Positions 54,508-64,000 of a stretch of DNA of 64,000 nt are shown piece after piece. The stretch's first letter is position 1; the number at the start of each line of letters is the position of its first letter. The notes under the pieces are model-generated. The model worked only from the letters and a program-made list of their open reading frames with translations, was not told where the DNA came from and did no database searches. The stretch is taken from the NCBI GenBank assembly GCA_963556195.1, contig OY744547.1, positions 525,201 through 589,200 on the forward strand, given 5' to 3'. A program made the translations under genes and the position numbers. Origin of the DNA: Sepiola atlantica (Eukaryota > Mollusca > Cephalopoda > Sepiida > Sepiolidae).

Positions 54508-54525
54508 GTGTGTGTGTGTGTGGGG
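54357..54525. repeat. (TA)n, family E fragment, (TA)n(TG)n
   Basis: (TA)n to 54380; TTGAGCACTCTTATAAACCC and GGTTTCAACTTCCTTCGGAT (related, reversed, to 18425-18470); (TA)n 54453-54498; (TG)n to 54522. Confidence 0.85.
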
Positions 54526-54534
54526 TATAAATCT

Positions 54535-54740
54535 TACTTGCTTCCAGTTTTCATTTCGTGAACTACATTTGTATGTGTGAAGCCGGATATAACAATATTT
54601 CGGGGAAACCACTTCTTCTCAAGTGTTTCTATTCTTTTTTCCTGAGAAAAGGGAGATTTTTCCCAAATATTTTCCCCAAATATTGCTTCACACATACAAC
54701 TTTAACGAACGAACTGAAAACTAGTAGCAAGTAATATATA
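54535..54740. repeat. Imperfect hairpin, about 47-bp arms
   Basis: ACTTGCTTCCAGTTTTCATT and TGTATGTGTGAAG pair with CTTCACACATACA and GAAAACTAGTAGCAAGT. Confidence 0.85.
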
Positions 54741-54867
54741 TAATATATATACAGAGATAGATTTTTTTTTAAAAACACACAAAAAAATATTTTCATCTGA
54801 TTTTCAGTATTCCTTCTAACAACCCAACATATTTCTTCATTGCTAATATCCTTTCATAATCTTTCTT

Positions 54868-54868
<1 letters not shown>

Positions 54869-54899
<31 letters not shown>

Positions 54900-54936
54900 C
54901 CTCTCTCTCTCTCTCTCTAAATACATATATAATATA

Positions 54937-54994
<58 letters not shown>

Positions 54995-55206
54995 GTATGT
55001 ATATATATATAATGTATGTATATATATATAATGTATATATATATAATGTATGTATATATATATAATGTATATATATATAATGTATGTATATATATATATA
55101 AATATATATATATAATGTATATATATATAAATATATATAATGTATATATATAAATATATATATATATTGTATATATATATAAATATATATAATGTATATA
55201 TATATA

Positions 55207-55267
<61 letters not shown>
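54869..55267. repeat. (CT)n and TA-rich array with TAATGTATG punctuation
   Basis: (CT)n 54865-54919, then TA blocks separated by recurrent TAATGTATG/TAATGTAT spacers about every 16-22 bp, then pure TA to 55267. Confidence 0.95.
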
Positions 55268-55268
<1 letters not shown>

Positions 55269-56220
55269 CATACAATGCTTCAAACAAACTACATCACCCT
55301 TTTGATAATAATGTTTTCACTTGATGGAAAAAATGAAAAGATCAGGTGGATATGTTTCCCGGGAATTGGTGTTCAAGGCGTTTCTGAAAAATAAGAAAAT
55401 TAGATAAATTTCAAACTAAGTTTTATCTTATATATTAAATTAAGTCAGTTGGATTCTCAACTTCCATAATCGATTGCTTCTGTCCTACAAAATCAATATT
55501 TCATTAAGAAAAGCCATTATATTTTGTTGAACGACGGTCCCTATTAAGAAAAATAAAATGTACTTCGAGTTCATTCCTTCTAAAAAATAATTTATCCGGT
55601 CGGATTTATTTTCGTATAGCCGCCATTTTTTCTAACATAGGAGGGAGAAAAAAATTTCGGAAATAGAGGTACATAACTCTGTCGTTGTCCAATACGGACT
55701 TACTTCCCGTTGTTTTGAATAAAAAAAAAAATTGAGGAAAAAGTATGTAACTCTTTATTGACTGCTTCCCTGCAGAGTACAACATGGTCTTCTTCAAGTT
55801 TGAACAGATACTTGTTGAGCTGTCCTCTTATAGCATTGCTTACCATCCAACTGAGGATCTTATAAACCCTTATCCTCGAGTAGCTTTTGGGCTCGGTAAG
55901 TGGTGACTTATTAGTTTTTTCTATCTAGTGGAGCTGACACGTATAATGAATGGCTTACTATCCACGGTGATAACAGCCACCTACACCATTTGAAGCGTCG
56001 CTAACTTGTGTGTTGTGTCTGCAGTAGAAAGGGGGCAGTGGCTATTCTAAATAAGCAGCTGTAGACAGACATTCGGGACAAAAAAGTGAGCCGAATCCGG
56101 TTATGCAACCGATGACATTTTGGGCTCGACATAAGTAGGCGTATTTCGCCTATTCAGTCTGTTAGGGTTATGGTTAGGGTTTGATGACGAGCCTGCCGTT
56201 CAGTTCTAGTCGATTTCTGT
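55268..56220. other. LINE 3'-type scrap, otherwise unassigned
   Basis: 55840-55915 resembles the LINE-associated text at 37040-37115. 56162-56185 has GTTAGGGTTATGGTTAGGG (telomere-like). Confidence 0.4.
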
Positions 56221-56229
56221 CGTAAGCAC

Positions 56230-57480
56230 GCTCCCCATATTTGTTGATGGTCTTGTTCGTTGAAAGTCTTGTTTGTTGAAGGTCTTGTTCGTTGAAAGGC
56301 CTTGTTTGTTGAAGGTCCTGTTCGTTGAAGGTCTTGTTTGTTGAAGGCCCTGTTTGTTGAAGGTCTTGTTTGTAGAAGGTCTTGTTTGTTGAAGGTCTTG
56401 TTCGTTGAAGGTCTTGTTTGTTGAAGGTCCTGTTCGTTGAAGGTCTTGTTCGTTGAAGGTTTTGTTTGTTGAAGGTCTTGTTTGTTGAAAGTCCTGTTCG
56501 TTGAAGGTCTTGTTCGTTGAAAATTCCTGTTCGTTGAAGGTCTTGTTTGTTGAAGGTCCTGTTCGTTGAAGGTCTTGTTCGTTGAAGGTCCTGTTCGTTG
56601 AAGGTCTTGTTTGTTTAAGGTCCTGTTTGTTGAAGGTCTTGTTCGTTGAAGGTCTTGTTTGTTGAAGGTCCTGTTCGTTGACTTGTTTGTTTAAGGTCTT
56701 GTTTGTTGAAGGTCTTGTTTGTTTAAGGTCTTGTTTGTTGAAGGTCTTGTTCGTTGAAGGTCTTGTTTGTTGGAGGTCCGGTTCGTTGAAGGTCCTGTTC
56801 GTTGAAGGTCCTGTTCGTTGAAGGTCTTGTTTGTTGAAGGTCCTGTTTGTTGAAGGTCTTGTTTGTAGAAGGTCTTGTTTGTTGAAGGTCTTGTTCGTTG
56901 AAGGTCTTGTTTGTTGAAGGTCCTGTTCGTTGAAGGTCTTGTTCGTTGAAGGTTTTGTTTGTTGAAGGTCTTGTTTGTTGAAAGTCCTGTTCGTTGAAGG
57001 TCTTGTTCGTTGAAAATTCCTGTTCGTTGAAGGTCTTGTTTGTTGAAGGTCCTGTTCGTTGAAGGTCTTGTTCGTTGAAGGTCCTGTTCATTGAAGGTCT
57101 TGTTTGTTTAAGGTCCTGTTTGTTGAAGGTCTTGTTCGTTGAAGGTCTTGTTTGTTGAAGGTCCTGTTCGTTGACTTGTTTGTTTAAGGTCTTGTTTGTT
57201 GAAGGTCTTGTTTGTTTAAGGTCTTGTTTGTTGAAGGTCTTGTTCGTTGAAGGTCTTGTTTGTTGGAGGTCCGGTTCGTTGAAGGTCCTGTTCGTTGAAG
57301 GTCTTGTTCGTTGAAGATCCTGTTTGTTAGAGGTCCTGTTCGTTGAAGTTTCGTCCGTTGGACGTCCCGTTCGTTGAAGGTCTTGTTCGTTGGACGTCCT
57401 GTTCGTTGGAGATCCTGTTCATTGAAGGTCTTGTTCGTTGAAGGTCCTGTTCGTTAGAGGTCAGTTCGTGGAAGGTTATA
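56230..57480. repeat. 16-bp minisatellite with 493-bp higher-order repeat
   Basis: Unit GTTCGTTGAAGGTCTT with T/C variants, about 75 copies. Private variants recur at a fixed 493-bp offset: GTAGAAGG at 56372 and 56865, GAAAATTCC at 56519 and 57012, GGAGGTCCGG at 56772 and 57265. The 493-bp block (about 31 units) was therefore duplicated as a whole. The long minus-strand frame (TFNEQDLQRTGPSTNK repeated) exists only because 3 x 16 bp equals 16 codons. Confidence 0.96.
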
Positions 57481-57514
57481 TTCATTAATGGTCTTTTTTT
57501 ATGAAAGTCTTGTT

Positions 57515-57585
57515 GTTCGGTCGAAACGTTGTGAATATAACAACGAAAATGGGAATAGTAGTCCGAATAATCCAAATAATATAAA
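57515..57585 (+). repeat. SINE-B tail fragment
   Basis: GGTCGAAACGTTGTGAATAT and GTAGTCCGAATAATCC, directly next to the minisatellite. Confidence 0.8.
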
Positions 57586-57856
57586 CTTTAAAAAAAATTA
57601 TTTTTGAAATGTCGAAGTTAGAAAACGTCCGAAAAAAGTGTCTGCAAACTAAACTTAAATGTCAACCCCTTATTTTATTGTTATTGAATTGAGTTGGTGC
57701 GAATAAATTGCTGGAATATCCATTGGTTTTTAAATTGAGGTCAGCCTGAGCACAATGAGATGATGAAACTTGCAACATGTTTGTCCGTTGTCAGATTTCA
57801 CTTGAAACGAACGTCTATTCTTTAGAATATAGTAAGGAAACAGACGGTCACTTTTT
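57586..57856. other. Unassigned sequence
   Basis: Nothing recognised. Confidence 0.3.
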
Positions 57857-58190
57857 TGTTTGTTTCTTTCTTTTTTCTTTTGTCTTTCTTTCTTTTTTCT
57901 TTTTTCTTTTTTCTTTTTTTCTTTTTTTTGTTTGTTTGTTACTTTTTTCTTTTTTTTCTTTTGTCTTTCTTTTTTTTTCTTTTTTTCTTTTTGTTTGTTT
58001 GTTTCTTTTTACTTTTTCTTTTTTTTCTTTAGTCTCTTTTTCCTTTGTCGCTTTTTTCTTTTTTCTTTTTTTTGTTTGTTTCTTTTTTTTCTTTTGTCGC
58101 TTTTTTCTTTTTTCTTTCTTTTTCTTTTTTTTCGGTTTGTCTTTTTTCTTTCTTTATTTATTTTTTATCTTTTTTCTTTCTTTGTCTTAT
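57857..58190. repeat. Pyrimidine-rich (TTTTTTC)n low-complexity tract
   Basis: T-runs with C, TTTGTTTG and GTCG punctuation; Phe/Ser/Leu-rich frames are artefacts. Confidence 0.95.
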
Positions 58191-59269
58191 AAAGACTCAC
58201 TACTTGGTCCGTATTGCAGTCAATGAAGTTCCACATATTATATAAATATCTCGCATATCATTAAATGTCAATAAAACAAAGCCCATTGGACATTAATGAC
58301 TGAAACTTGGTGGACAAGTCAGGCATAGACTGAAGTTTATTTGTTCCCAATATGGTTGGATTATTAATGATTCCATGGGCGGCATTTGGGGAGGAGGGTT
58401 CATTTTGGGTTGTCGCCATATCGATGGGACGCTGAAAGGTGCTATCACTCTGGGTTTAGAATGGACCTGAGAGTACTGGCAACTTGGTGGTGAACCTGCA
58501 CTTTCTAAAGCTCCGAAAATCGAGTATAACCATCGGTAGCAATTTTATATTATATATTGGACAAATTCTATTTAACTTATAGATTAGACCCTGACTGGTA
58601 CTACCACTGCACATTAGAGTGGACATGTGAGTAATGGGAACTAAAGGATGATTTCATTGTCTTTTAAGCTCCCAAAGCCATACGATATTTCAGTAGGGAT
58701 TCCAGTGCACTATAAGTTATAAAAAGTTACTCCCTATTTCTTTTATAATGTATTTCTTAACTAGCTGTCCAAACCCGGCATTGCCCAGGATAATTTTTAA
58801 TTTATGTGACTGAAGTGTAAATAAAAGAATTTGTGTCCCCTTATAAAAAAGTGAAAACAAAAGAGAAGTAACAACCTATTTGTTAACATTTTTTTCAGAT
58901 GACGTCTTTTCTAAAACTATTCCCATCAAAAAATATTTTTCTTGTTAAGAACATGGACCAACGTTACAGCAAGAAAATTGACGAACCAGAATGAAACATT
59001 GATTTTGTAGGATATCGATGAACAAAGAGCTGTCTGACTTTACTTGATTATGTATGAACAAAATAACATTTATAACAAAATTGTGATATGAGGCTTAGTA
59101 AAAAAAAAATTGTAACGTTCCGATAAGCAATTCTACCTTAGAACAGTTTTTTGTTCATTTTTTTAAATTTTGCATTTCAAGTAAGAATTATTACAGTATT
59201 AACTGAAGAAAACTCCTTTAATTATAAATTAGAAACTTTAAATTAAGGTTTTGCGTCACTTTTTTTTAA
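58191..59269. other. Unassigned sequence with one CCCGGCATTGCCC motif
   Basis: 58767-58790 AGCTGTCCAAACCCGGCATT is the recurrent element also at 6178 and 53596. Nothing else recognised. Confidence 0.4.
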
Positions 59270-59330
59270 AGAAATTGCTCCAGACAAGGCATGAAGCCAC
59301 TTGATGTAAGGAGCTAAAAAATATTACTCT
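59270..59330 (-). mobile_element. LINE 3' terminal scrap, antisense
   Basis: AAATTGCTCCAGACAAGGCAT and CCACTTGATGTAAGGAGCT, as at 62884 and 4526. Confidence 0.75.
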
Positions 59331-59529
59331 CATTCGCTCATGGAATATGATGACTAAAGGCCAAAATAAGGGAAGCGAGAGTTACGAGGCTGTCGAAAAT
59401 AAACCCAAGGGCTCTTTTCTACTCTCCTTAATGTCCCCTTTATGTTTATTTACGAAGATTAACATCAAGATATAATGCTAACATAAAGCGCATTTGGTAT
59501 TAGTTCAAAGCGAATTATTTTTGCTTAAG

Positions 59530-59940
59530 AATATAATTTATAAAGTGGTCGAAGCTAGGTAAAGATGGAAATTGACATACCCAGGTACTGCACTAACACA
59601 GGGGCGGGTATAAATTTACGATGTCATAAGACAGTAAAAATGTTAATACTACTATTACTGCTACTTCAAATCAAAGTGTAGTATCTGTTCCGATGGATAC
59701 TACACCCCATAGACTGGTATTGTCTTGGCCTTCGGGGCTTGATTTACGCCGGTCTATGGGTCTGCCTGTGCAGTTCTAGGAGGTCCACCAAAATATTAAG
59801 TCGCATATTTTTTTTACAAAATTTCACAAGTATTTTTCTATATACTCGTTATAAAGCGGTAGAAACTAGATAAAGATGGAAATTTACATACCCAAGTACT
59901 GTACCAATACCGCTCAAGGAGTGGGTATAAACTAGTTGTT
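59530..59940 (+). repeat. Direct repeats flanking a U2-like module
   Basis: 59533-59618 and 59852-59935 share AAAGATGGAAATT, ACATACCCA(G/A)GTACTG and GGGTATAAA. The U2-like module (59668-59790) lies between, echoing the repeat-flanked arrangement at 44.0-44.8 kb. Confidence 0.8.
59668..59790 (+). ncRNA. U2-like module with branch-recognition text and hairpins
   Basis: ATCAAAGTGTAGTATCTGTTC is identical to 45932-45952. Then GTAGTATC pairs with GATACTAC (10-nt loop) and CCCATAGACTGG (59706) with CCGGTCTATGGG (59749), and CTGTGCAGTTCTAGGAGGT matches 45961-45979. Stem-loop I, the Sm-type site and terminal hairpin are not evident. Likely a pseudogene or SINE copy of the same family. Confidence 0.5.
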
Positions 59941-60174
59941 CATTAACTATTGTTAAATTGTATTGCACTTTCTTCGGGTTTCTTTTCCTCTCCACTAAAC
60001 AGAATTGCAAGACTTGTCATTAGAATTGTTGGAACTCCTTTAACTTCAAGGTCAGTCTCTGAATAAGAAGTAATTACAAAATTACCCGCTAAATAATTCT
60101 CATTTAAACTTCGTAACAAAAGAGCACATTCCTGAATGTCGCTATTTTGTCATGGCCGTTTTTCGTTAATCTAA

Positions 60175-61185
60175 AAGGCCACGGCAGAAAAGAAGACATT
60201 TATTTTTAACTATTGTTCCTGTTTAACTTAAGAATAAAAATGTCATTAAAAACATTTTCTAATCTTCTCATATGTAAAATGATGTCTGCCGGATTTTAAA
60301 AGTTGGACTTAAATAGCATTTAAGCTGACAAATCAAACTTTGATTCTGACTAGCCAATTTTTATTTTTATTATTGTACGATGTTATTGGTACTATAATGA
60401 CATACTTGTAATAATGACGTATGATTTGTGAGATTTTAAGAGTTGGACCTAAATAGAATTTGAGCTAACATATCAAACTTTGATTCTGACTAGCCAATTT
60501 TCATTTGTTATTGTTGCACCATGTGAATTGCAATAAACTAATATACGTTGCTACGCATTTTTGTTAATTACTTAGTCCAGCCTGGATGATTATTAATATG
60601 GAAACATTTTAAATAATCACCTAAAAATAAAAATCAGCTTACATTGTTAATAAAAAAAATCCTCCATTGATCGATCTACTTCAGCTAACAGATGCATTTA
60701 CATTAAATATTATACTATTAACTTTTGCAATTACTTACATATCATAATTTTAGTTATAATAATTTGATTCTTACAACCGACTTCCAATGTTGCCTTACTG
60801 TTATGTTTTAAACAGCCTTAGTTCGCTAATATGGAGATATTATTAAATGAACACCTGAAAAGAAAAATCAGCTATGGGGAATAAGTCTTATTCTTTAATT
60901 AAGAGTTGATGTATTTATTTGTTTCGTTGTTAGCTTATAATCGAACAAAAAAGGCGTGGTTATGGAACATTGAAATATTTACAAAACAAATTTAAATGTA
61001 ATGGATCCTAGCCGACACGGGCTCGATAATATACGAGTTATATATAAAATAAAGGCAGAAAAGAAAACATTTTTTAACTTAAGAATAAAATGACATTCAT
61101 TCTAACCTTCTAATATATATAATTATGTCAGCCGGATTTTAAAAGTTGGACCTAAATAGCATTTAAGCTAACAAATCAAATACAG
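60175..61185 (+). repeat. Dispersed direct repeats
   Basis: 60285-60385, 60430-60530 and 61125-61185 share GATTTTAA(A/G)AGTTGGAC, TAAATAGCATTTAAGCT-type text and (first two) CAAACTTTGATTCTGACTAG. 60185-60270 also matches 61048-61120 (GGCAGAAAAGAA, AACTTAAGAATAAAA). Confidence 0.8.
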
Positions 61186-61234
61186 ATTTTCTTGAAAAAA
61201 GCTGTCGACGACAAAAAACGATAAAGAAACTTAC

Positions 61235-61740
61235 TTTACTTTATATATGAGGCTCGCAAGGCAAACTAGAAGAATCTCCTACTTAACGTCCGCAGCAAAC
61301 GGTGTCTAGTCAGATTCAATTCCTGATATTAAACTTCATCAGTAATATAACAGCTGGCGAGAGTTTCAATTTCCCAAATTTATTTATTTATTATTTATTA
61401 AATCGTCAGGTGAAAGTAAACAAAGACACACCCCTGTCCACGTTAAGAACGGCTTTCTAAATAATAACGTTATTATTTCAGCACAGTCAGTAAACTGCAG
61501 AAGATTATTTAGAAAGCCATTTTTAACATGGGGACGTGGGTTGCTTTGTTAACTATTCTGTACTTTCACCTAACAATTTAATAAATAAATAAATAAAAAT
61601 TAGTACAAAACTTGGCAAACCACAAGAGTAAGTGACCCAAAACAGGAAGTCTTTAATATCAAGAACTAAACACCGTTTGCTGCGGACTTTGAGTCTGGGA
61701 TTCTTCTGGTTTGCTGACTCGCAAATATATGCTCCCTCCG
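61235..61740. repeat. Large imperfect palindrome (about 0.5 kb)
   Basis: Outer arms 61245-61340 and 61640-61735 share GTCCGCAGCAAACGGTGT / ACACCGTTTGCTGCGGAC. Inner arms share CAGGTGAAAGTA/TACTTTCACCT and GGCTTTCTAAATAAT/ATTATTTAGAAAGCC around a centre near 61480. Consistent with a foldback element. Confidence 0.9.
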
Positions 61741-62053
61741 GTCGCATATTTTGCCAGACTACCGCGTCACTCTTTCTCTTTCGCTGTCTGTGAGAAGGTG
61801 TTCCTATTTACTTGTCTAGAAATATATAATTATCAAAAAATGCATACAATACATAGTTTAAGTTAAATAAATTGTTTGGGACTACTAAAATAATTTCAAA
61901 CGCTATTGATAATGTTTACCCATTCATTTATTTATTTTTTTATTATCACTTATGTTTAAATTAAACTCATGTTTTGAAACACGGCGTAAATCATAAATCT
62001 ATGACGTCACGCCTAAGCTATAAGGAAATGTTTTACAAAACATTTATAAGAAA
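61741..62053. other. Unassigned sequence
   Basis: Nothing recognised. Confidence 0.3.
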
Positions 62054-62126
62054 GTGCGAATAGCTCAGTTAGTAGAACGTCAGACTGAAGATCTCAATGA
62101 TTCAGGTTCGATTTCCGGTCACGGCA
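62054..62126 (+). tRNA. tRNA-Phe(GAA)-like sequence, probably a pseudogene or SINE head
   Basis: 73 nt. TAGCTCAGTTAGTAGAACG (A box/D arm), CAGACTGAAGATCTC (anticodon loop CTGAAGA, anticodon GAA as in tRNA-Phe), GGTTCGATTTCCGG (B box/T arm) and a final GGCA. D-arm and anticodon-loop text match animal tRNA-Phe closely, but the acceptor stem (GTGCGAA against TCACGGC) and T stem pair poorly, so a functional tRNA is unlikely. Confidence 0.6.
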
Positions 62127-62159
62127 TCCGATTAATGTGTTATTTAGTATTAATGCAAT

Positions 62160-62335
62160 GTTTCTGAACTTTTGAAATGAGGATTGATGATTTGTATTAT
62201 TTGGATTATTCGGACTACTCTTCTCGTCTTCAGTGTTATTCTCACAACGTTCTGGCTGCTGTAACCTCCGGCCTTCTTCAGGTGTATCTTTTTGAACTCA
62301 GGAATATTTCTGTTGAACTCGGGCACTGATTTTTT
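62160..62335 (-). repeat. SINE-B tail, antisense
   Basis: ATGAGGATTGATGATTTGTA, CGGACTACTCTTCTCGTC, GTAACCTCCGGCCTTCTTC and GTTGAACTCGGGCA, the reverse complement of 28040-28203. It lies 35 bp after the tRNA-like sequence. Confidence 0.82.
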
Positions 62336-62877
62336 TTGTAAGGAAAACAATTTGACTTATCTCCCCTTTCAACTGACTCTTCTAAAATAAAAATGAAAAT
62401 TTCATCTGTCCCCAATAATACAGACGCACACTCTTTTTTATAAACATCGGCGTCCGAGTGAGTTTATAAGCAGAAGAAAAGAACCTGGATTCATGACGAC
62501 GGCATGGTTAGTGGAAAATACAACATTATGAAAGGATTGAAAATAATGAATAACGCGATTTCTCATCAGGACGGTTTGTTGACATTAGATTTGAAGATGA
62601 CCATGTTGTAGCCTTCAGGGAAGCAATGCGAATTGTTTTATTTCTGTAATTCACCTTATTTATTGAATGTTCCCATAAAAACTTGCATAGTCGTGAGAAC
62701 TGGAAGATGACAGGCTGCAGGCTGTGGAATTTCTGCGTACGGGTGCCAGATGTGGGATATTCAAAAACGGGACATATCTCAAAACGAAAGAAAGGCCTTG
62801 GCTTATATTTCAAGAAATGGGCCAAATTGAAAAACGTTGTTGGCTTGTTTGCTTTGTTTTATATCATATAAACCTTT
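62336..62877. other. Unassigned sequence
   Basis: Open frames on both strands near 62526-62930 lack any recognisable motif. Confidence 0.4.
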
Positions 62878-62937
62878 TTTATGGAAATCGCTCCAGACAA
62901 GGCATGAAGCCACTTGATGTAAGGAGCTGAAAAAACA
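62878..62937 (-). mobile_element. LINE 3' terminal scrap, antisense
   Basis: AAATCGCTCCAGACAAGGCA and CCACTTGATGTAAGGAGCTG. Confidence 0.75.
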
Positions 62938-63026
62938 CTACTTTAAAGCCAACGATAAGAGTTAGATGGATAGATTACGACCCATAAAAAAGCAATTCTT
63001 CCCCATTTGTCAGAAAGGACAAAATT

Positions 63027-64000
63027 ACCTATTAAATTATTTATTAAATAACATATTAAATTATCTATTACATTACTTATTAAATTATCTATTAAATTAT
63101 CTATTAAATTACTTATTAAATTACCTATTAAATTATCTATTAAATTACCTATTAAATTATATATTAAATTATCTATTAAATTACTTATTAAATTACCTAT
63201 TAAATAGTCTATTAAATTACTTATTAAATTATCTATTAAATTATCTATTAAATTATCTATTAAATTACTTATTTAATTATCTATTAAATTATCTATTAAA
63301 TTACTTATTAAATTATCTATTAAATTATTTATTAATTACCTATTATATTATCTATTAAATTACTTATTAAATTATATATTAAATTATTTATTAATTACCT
63401 ATTAAATTATCTATTAAATTACTTATTAAATTACCTATTAAAATATCTATTAAATTACTTATTATATTATCTATTAAATTATCTATTAAATTACTTATTA
63501 AATAATCTATTAAATTACTTATTAGATTACTTATTAAATTATTTATTAAATTATCTATTAAATTACCTATTAAATTACTTATTAAATTACTTATTAAATG
63601 ATCTATTAAATTACCTATTAAATTACCTATTAAATTACCTATTAAATTATATATTAAATTATCTATTAAATTACTTATTAAATTATCTATTAAATTATCT
63701 ATTAAATTATCTATTAAATTACTTATTTAATTATCTATTAAATTACTTATTAAATTATCTATTAAATTATTTATTAATTACCTATTAAATTATCTATTAA
63801 ATTACTTATTAAATTATATATTAAATTATTTATTAATTACCTATTAAATTATCTATTAAATTACTTATTAAATTACCTATTAAAATATCTATTAAATTAC
63901 TTATTACATTATCTATTAAATTATCTATTAAATTACTTATTAAATAATCTATTAAATTACTTATTAGATTACTTATTAAATTATTTATTAAATTATCTAT
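63027..64000. repeat. 12-bp minisatellite (CTATTAAATTAT)n with higher-order period, runs off the window
   Basis: About 80 units of CTATTAAATTAT/TTATTAAATTAC. Private variants recur at 442 bp (AAATATCTATT at 63441 and 63883; ATTAGATTAC at 63521 and 63963), with one variant pair at 454 bp (CTTATTTAATT near 63268 and 63722), i.e. one 12-bp unit gained or lost. The Leu-Asn-Tyr frame is an artefact. The end lies beyond the window. Confidence 0.96.

Noticed and set aside
54793..55287. 164-residue Tyr/Ile-rich frame
   Set aside because: TA microsatellite translation.
56723..57091. 122-residue minus-strand open frame with a regular 16-residue repeat
   Set aside because: Produced by a 16-bp minisatellite (three units equal 16 codons). 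No start context, and lesions elsewhere in the same array break it.
57777..58226. 149-residue Phe/Leu/Ser-rich frame resembling a membrane protein
   Set aside because: Encoded by poly-T with C punctuation; hydrophobicity is a composition artefact.
62966..63358. Leu-Asn-Tyr repeat protein
   Set aside because: 12-bp minisatellite; the period equals four codons.

Overview
The window looks like intergenic or intronic DNA from an animal genome, most likely a mollusc and plausibly a cephalopod such as an octopus. This rests on very AT-rich sequence, dozens of long (TA)n and compound microsatellites, several tRNA-derived SINE families, CR1/Jockey-like LINE debris, mariner-type MITEs and a decayed Ty3/gypsy gag-pro fragment. 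The species call is inference. I recognise no intact host protein-coding gene. Almost every long open frame is microsatellite, tandem repeat or LINE debris.

Layout. 0-6 kb: SINE-A copies, a 37-bp satellite (about 20 units), a foldback element, a perfect 41-bp-arm hairpin and (CA)/(TA) tracts. 6-10 kb: an antisense 5'-truncated LINE that splits an older repeat, with degenerate TTAGGG-type telomeric blocks beside it. 10-20 kb: SINE-B pairs, (TA)n tracts abutting interspersed repeats, two mariner-type MITEs and a perfect 225-bp inverted repeat. 20.7-25 kb: the best-defined element, a 4.2-kb hAT-like DNA transposon with perfect 16-bp terminal inverted repeats, an 8-bp target duplication and a broken, intron-containing transposase-like gene. 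25-31 kb: LINE fragments, SINE-B, a second antisense patch of the 37-bp satellite and the gypsy remnant. 31-41 kb: (TA)n-rich DNA, a deleted mariner, a 0.7-kb-spaced duplication, a 0.9-kb GA tract, LINE pieces and a 5S rRNA-like copy. 41-49 kb: tandem repeats and a U2 snRNA-like locus with TATA and CCAAT-type motifs, plus related modules at 44.4 and 48.1 kb. 49-58 kb: microsatellites, inverted repeats and a 16-bp minisatellite with a 493-bp higher-order period. 58-64 kb: a third U2-like module, a large palindrome, a tRNA-Phe-like sequence and a 12-bp AT minisatellite that runs off the window end.

Family names are local to this report. SINE-A: tRNA-derived, minus-strand heads with GGATTCGAAC. 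SINE-B: tRNA-like head plus a tail with CGGCCGAAACGTT and GTCCGAATAATCC. D: ends in a block with GGAGTGAATC and ACAAATCTATAAACATA. E: TTGAGCACTTTT motif. F: TTAATGTTCTTAACTTC. G: AATTTAACGTTCTTAG. H: AAAACTCATGAGCTAAGGAC. I: GGGATCATCAGTTGTTTACC. J: CAGTGCTCAATAC and AAGCTACACAGAGGCTCCCG. K: TTGTTCAATGCAAGGTGTA. Nothing here forms a pathway or operon; the organising theme is layered insertion of mobile elements and growth of microsatellites at their edges.
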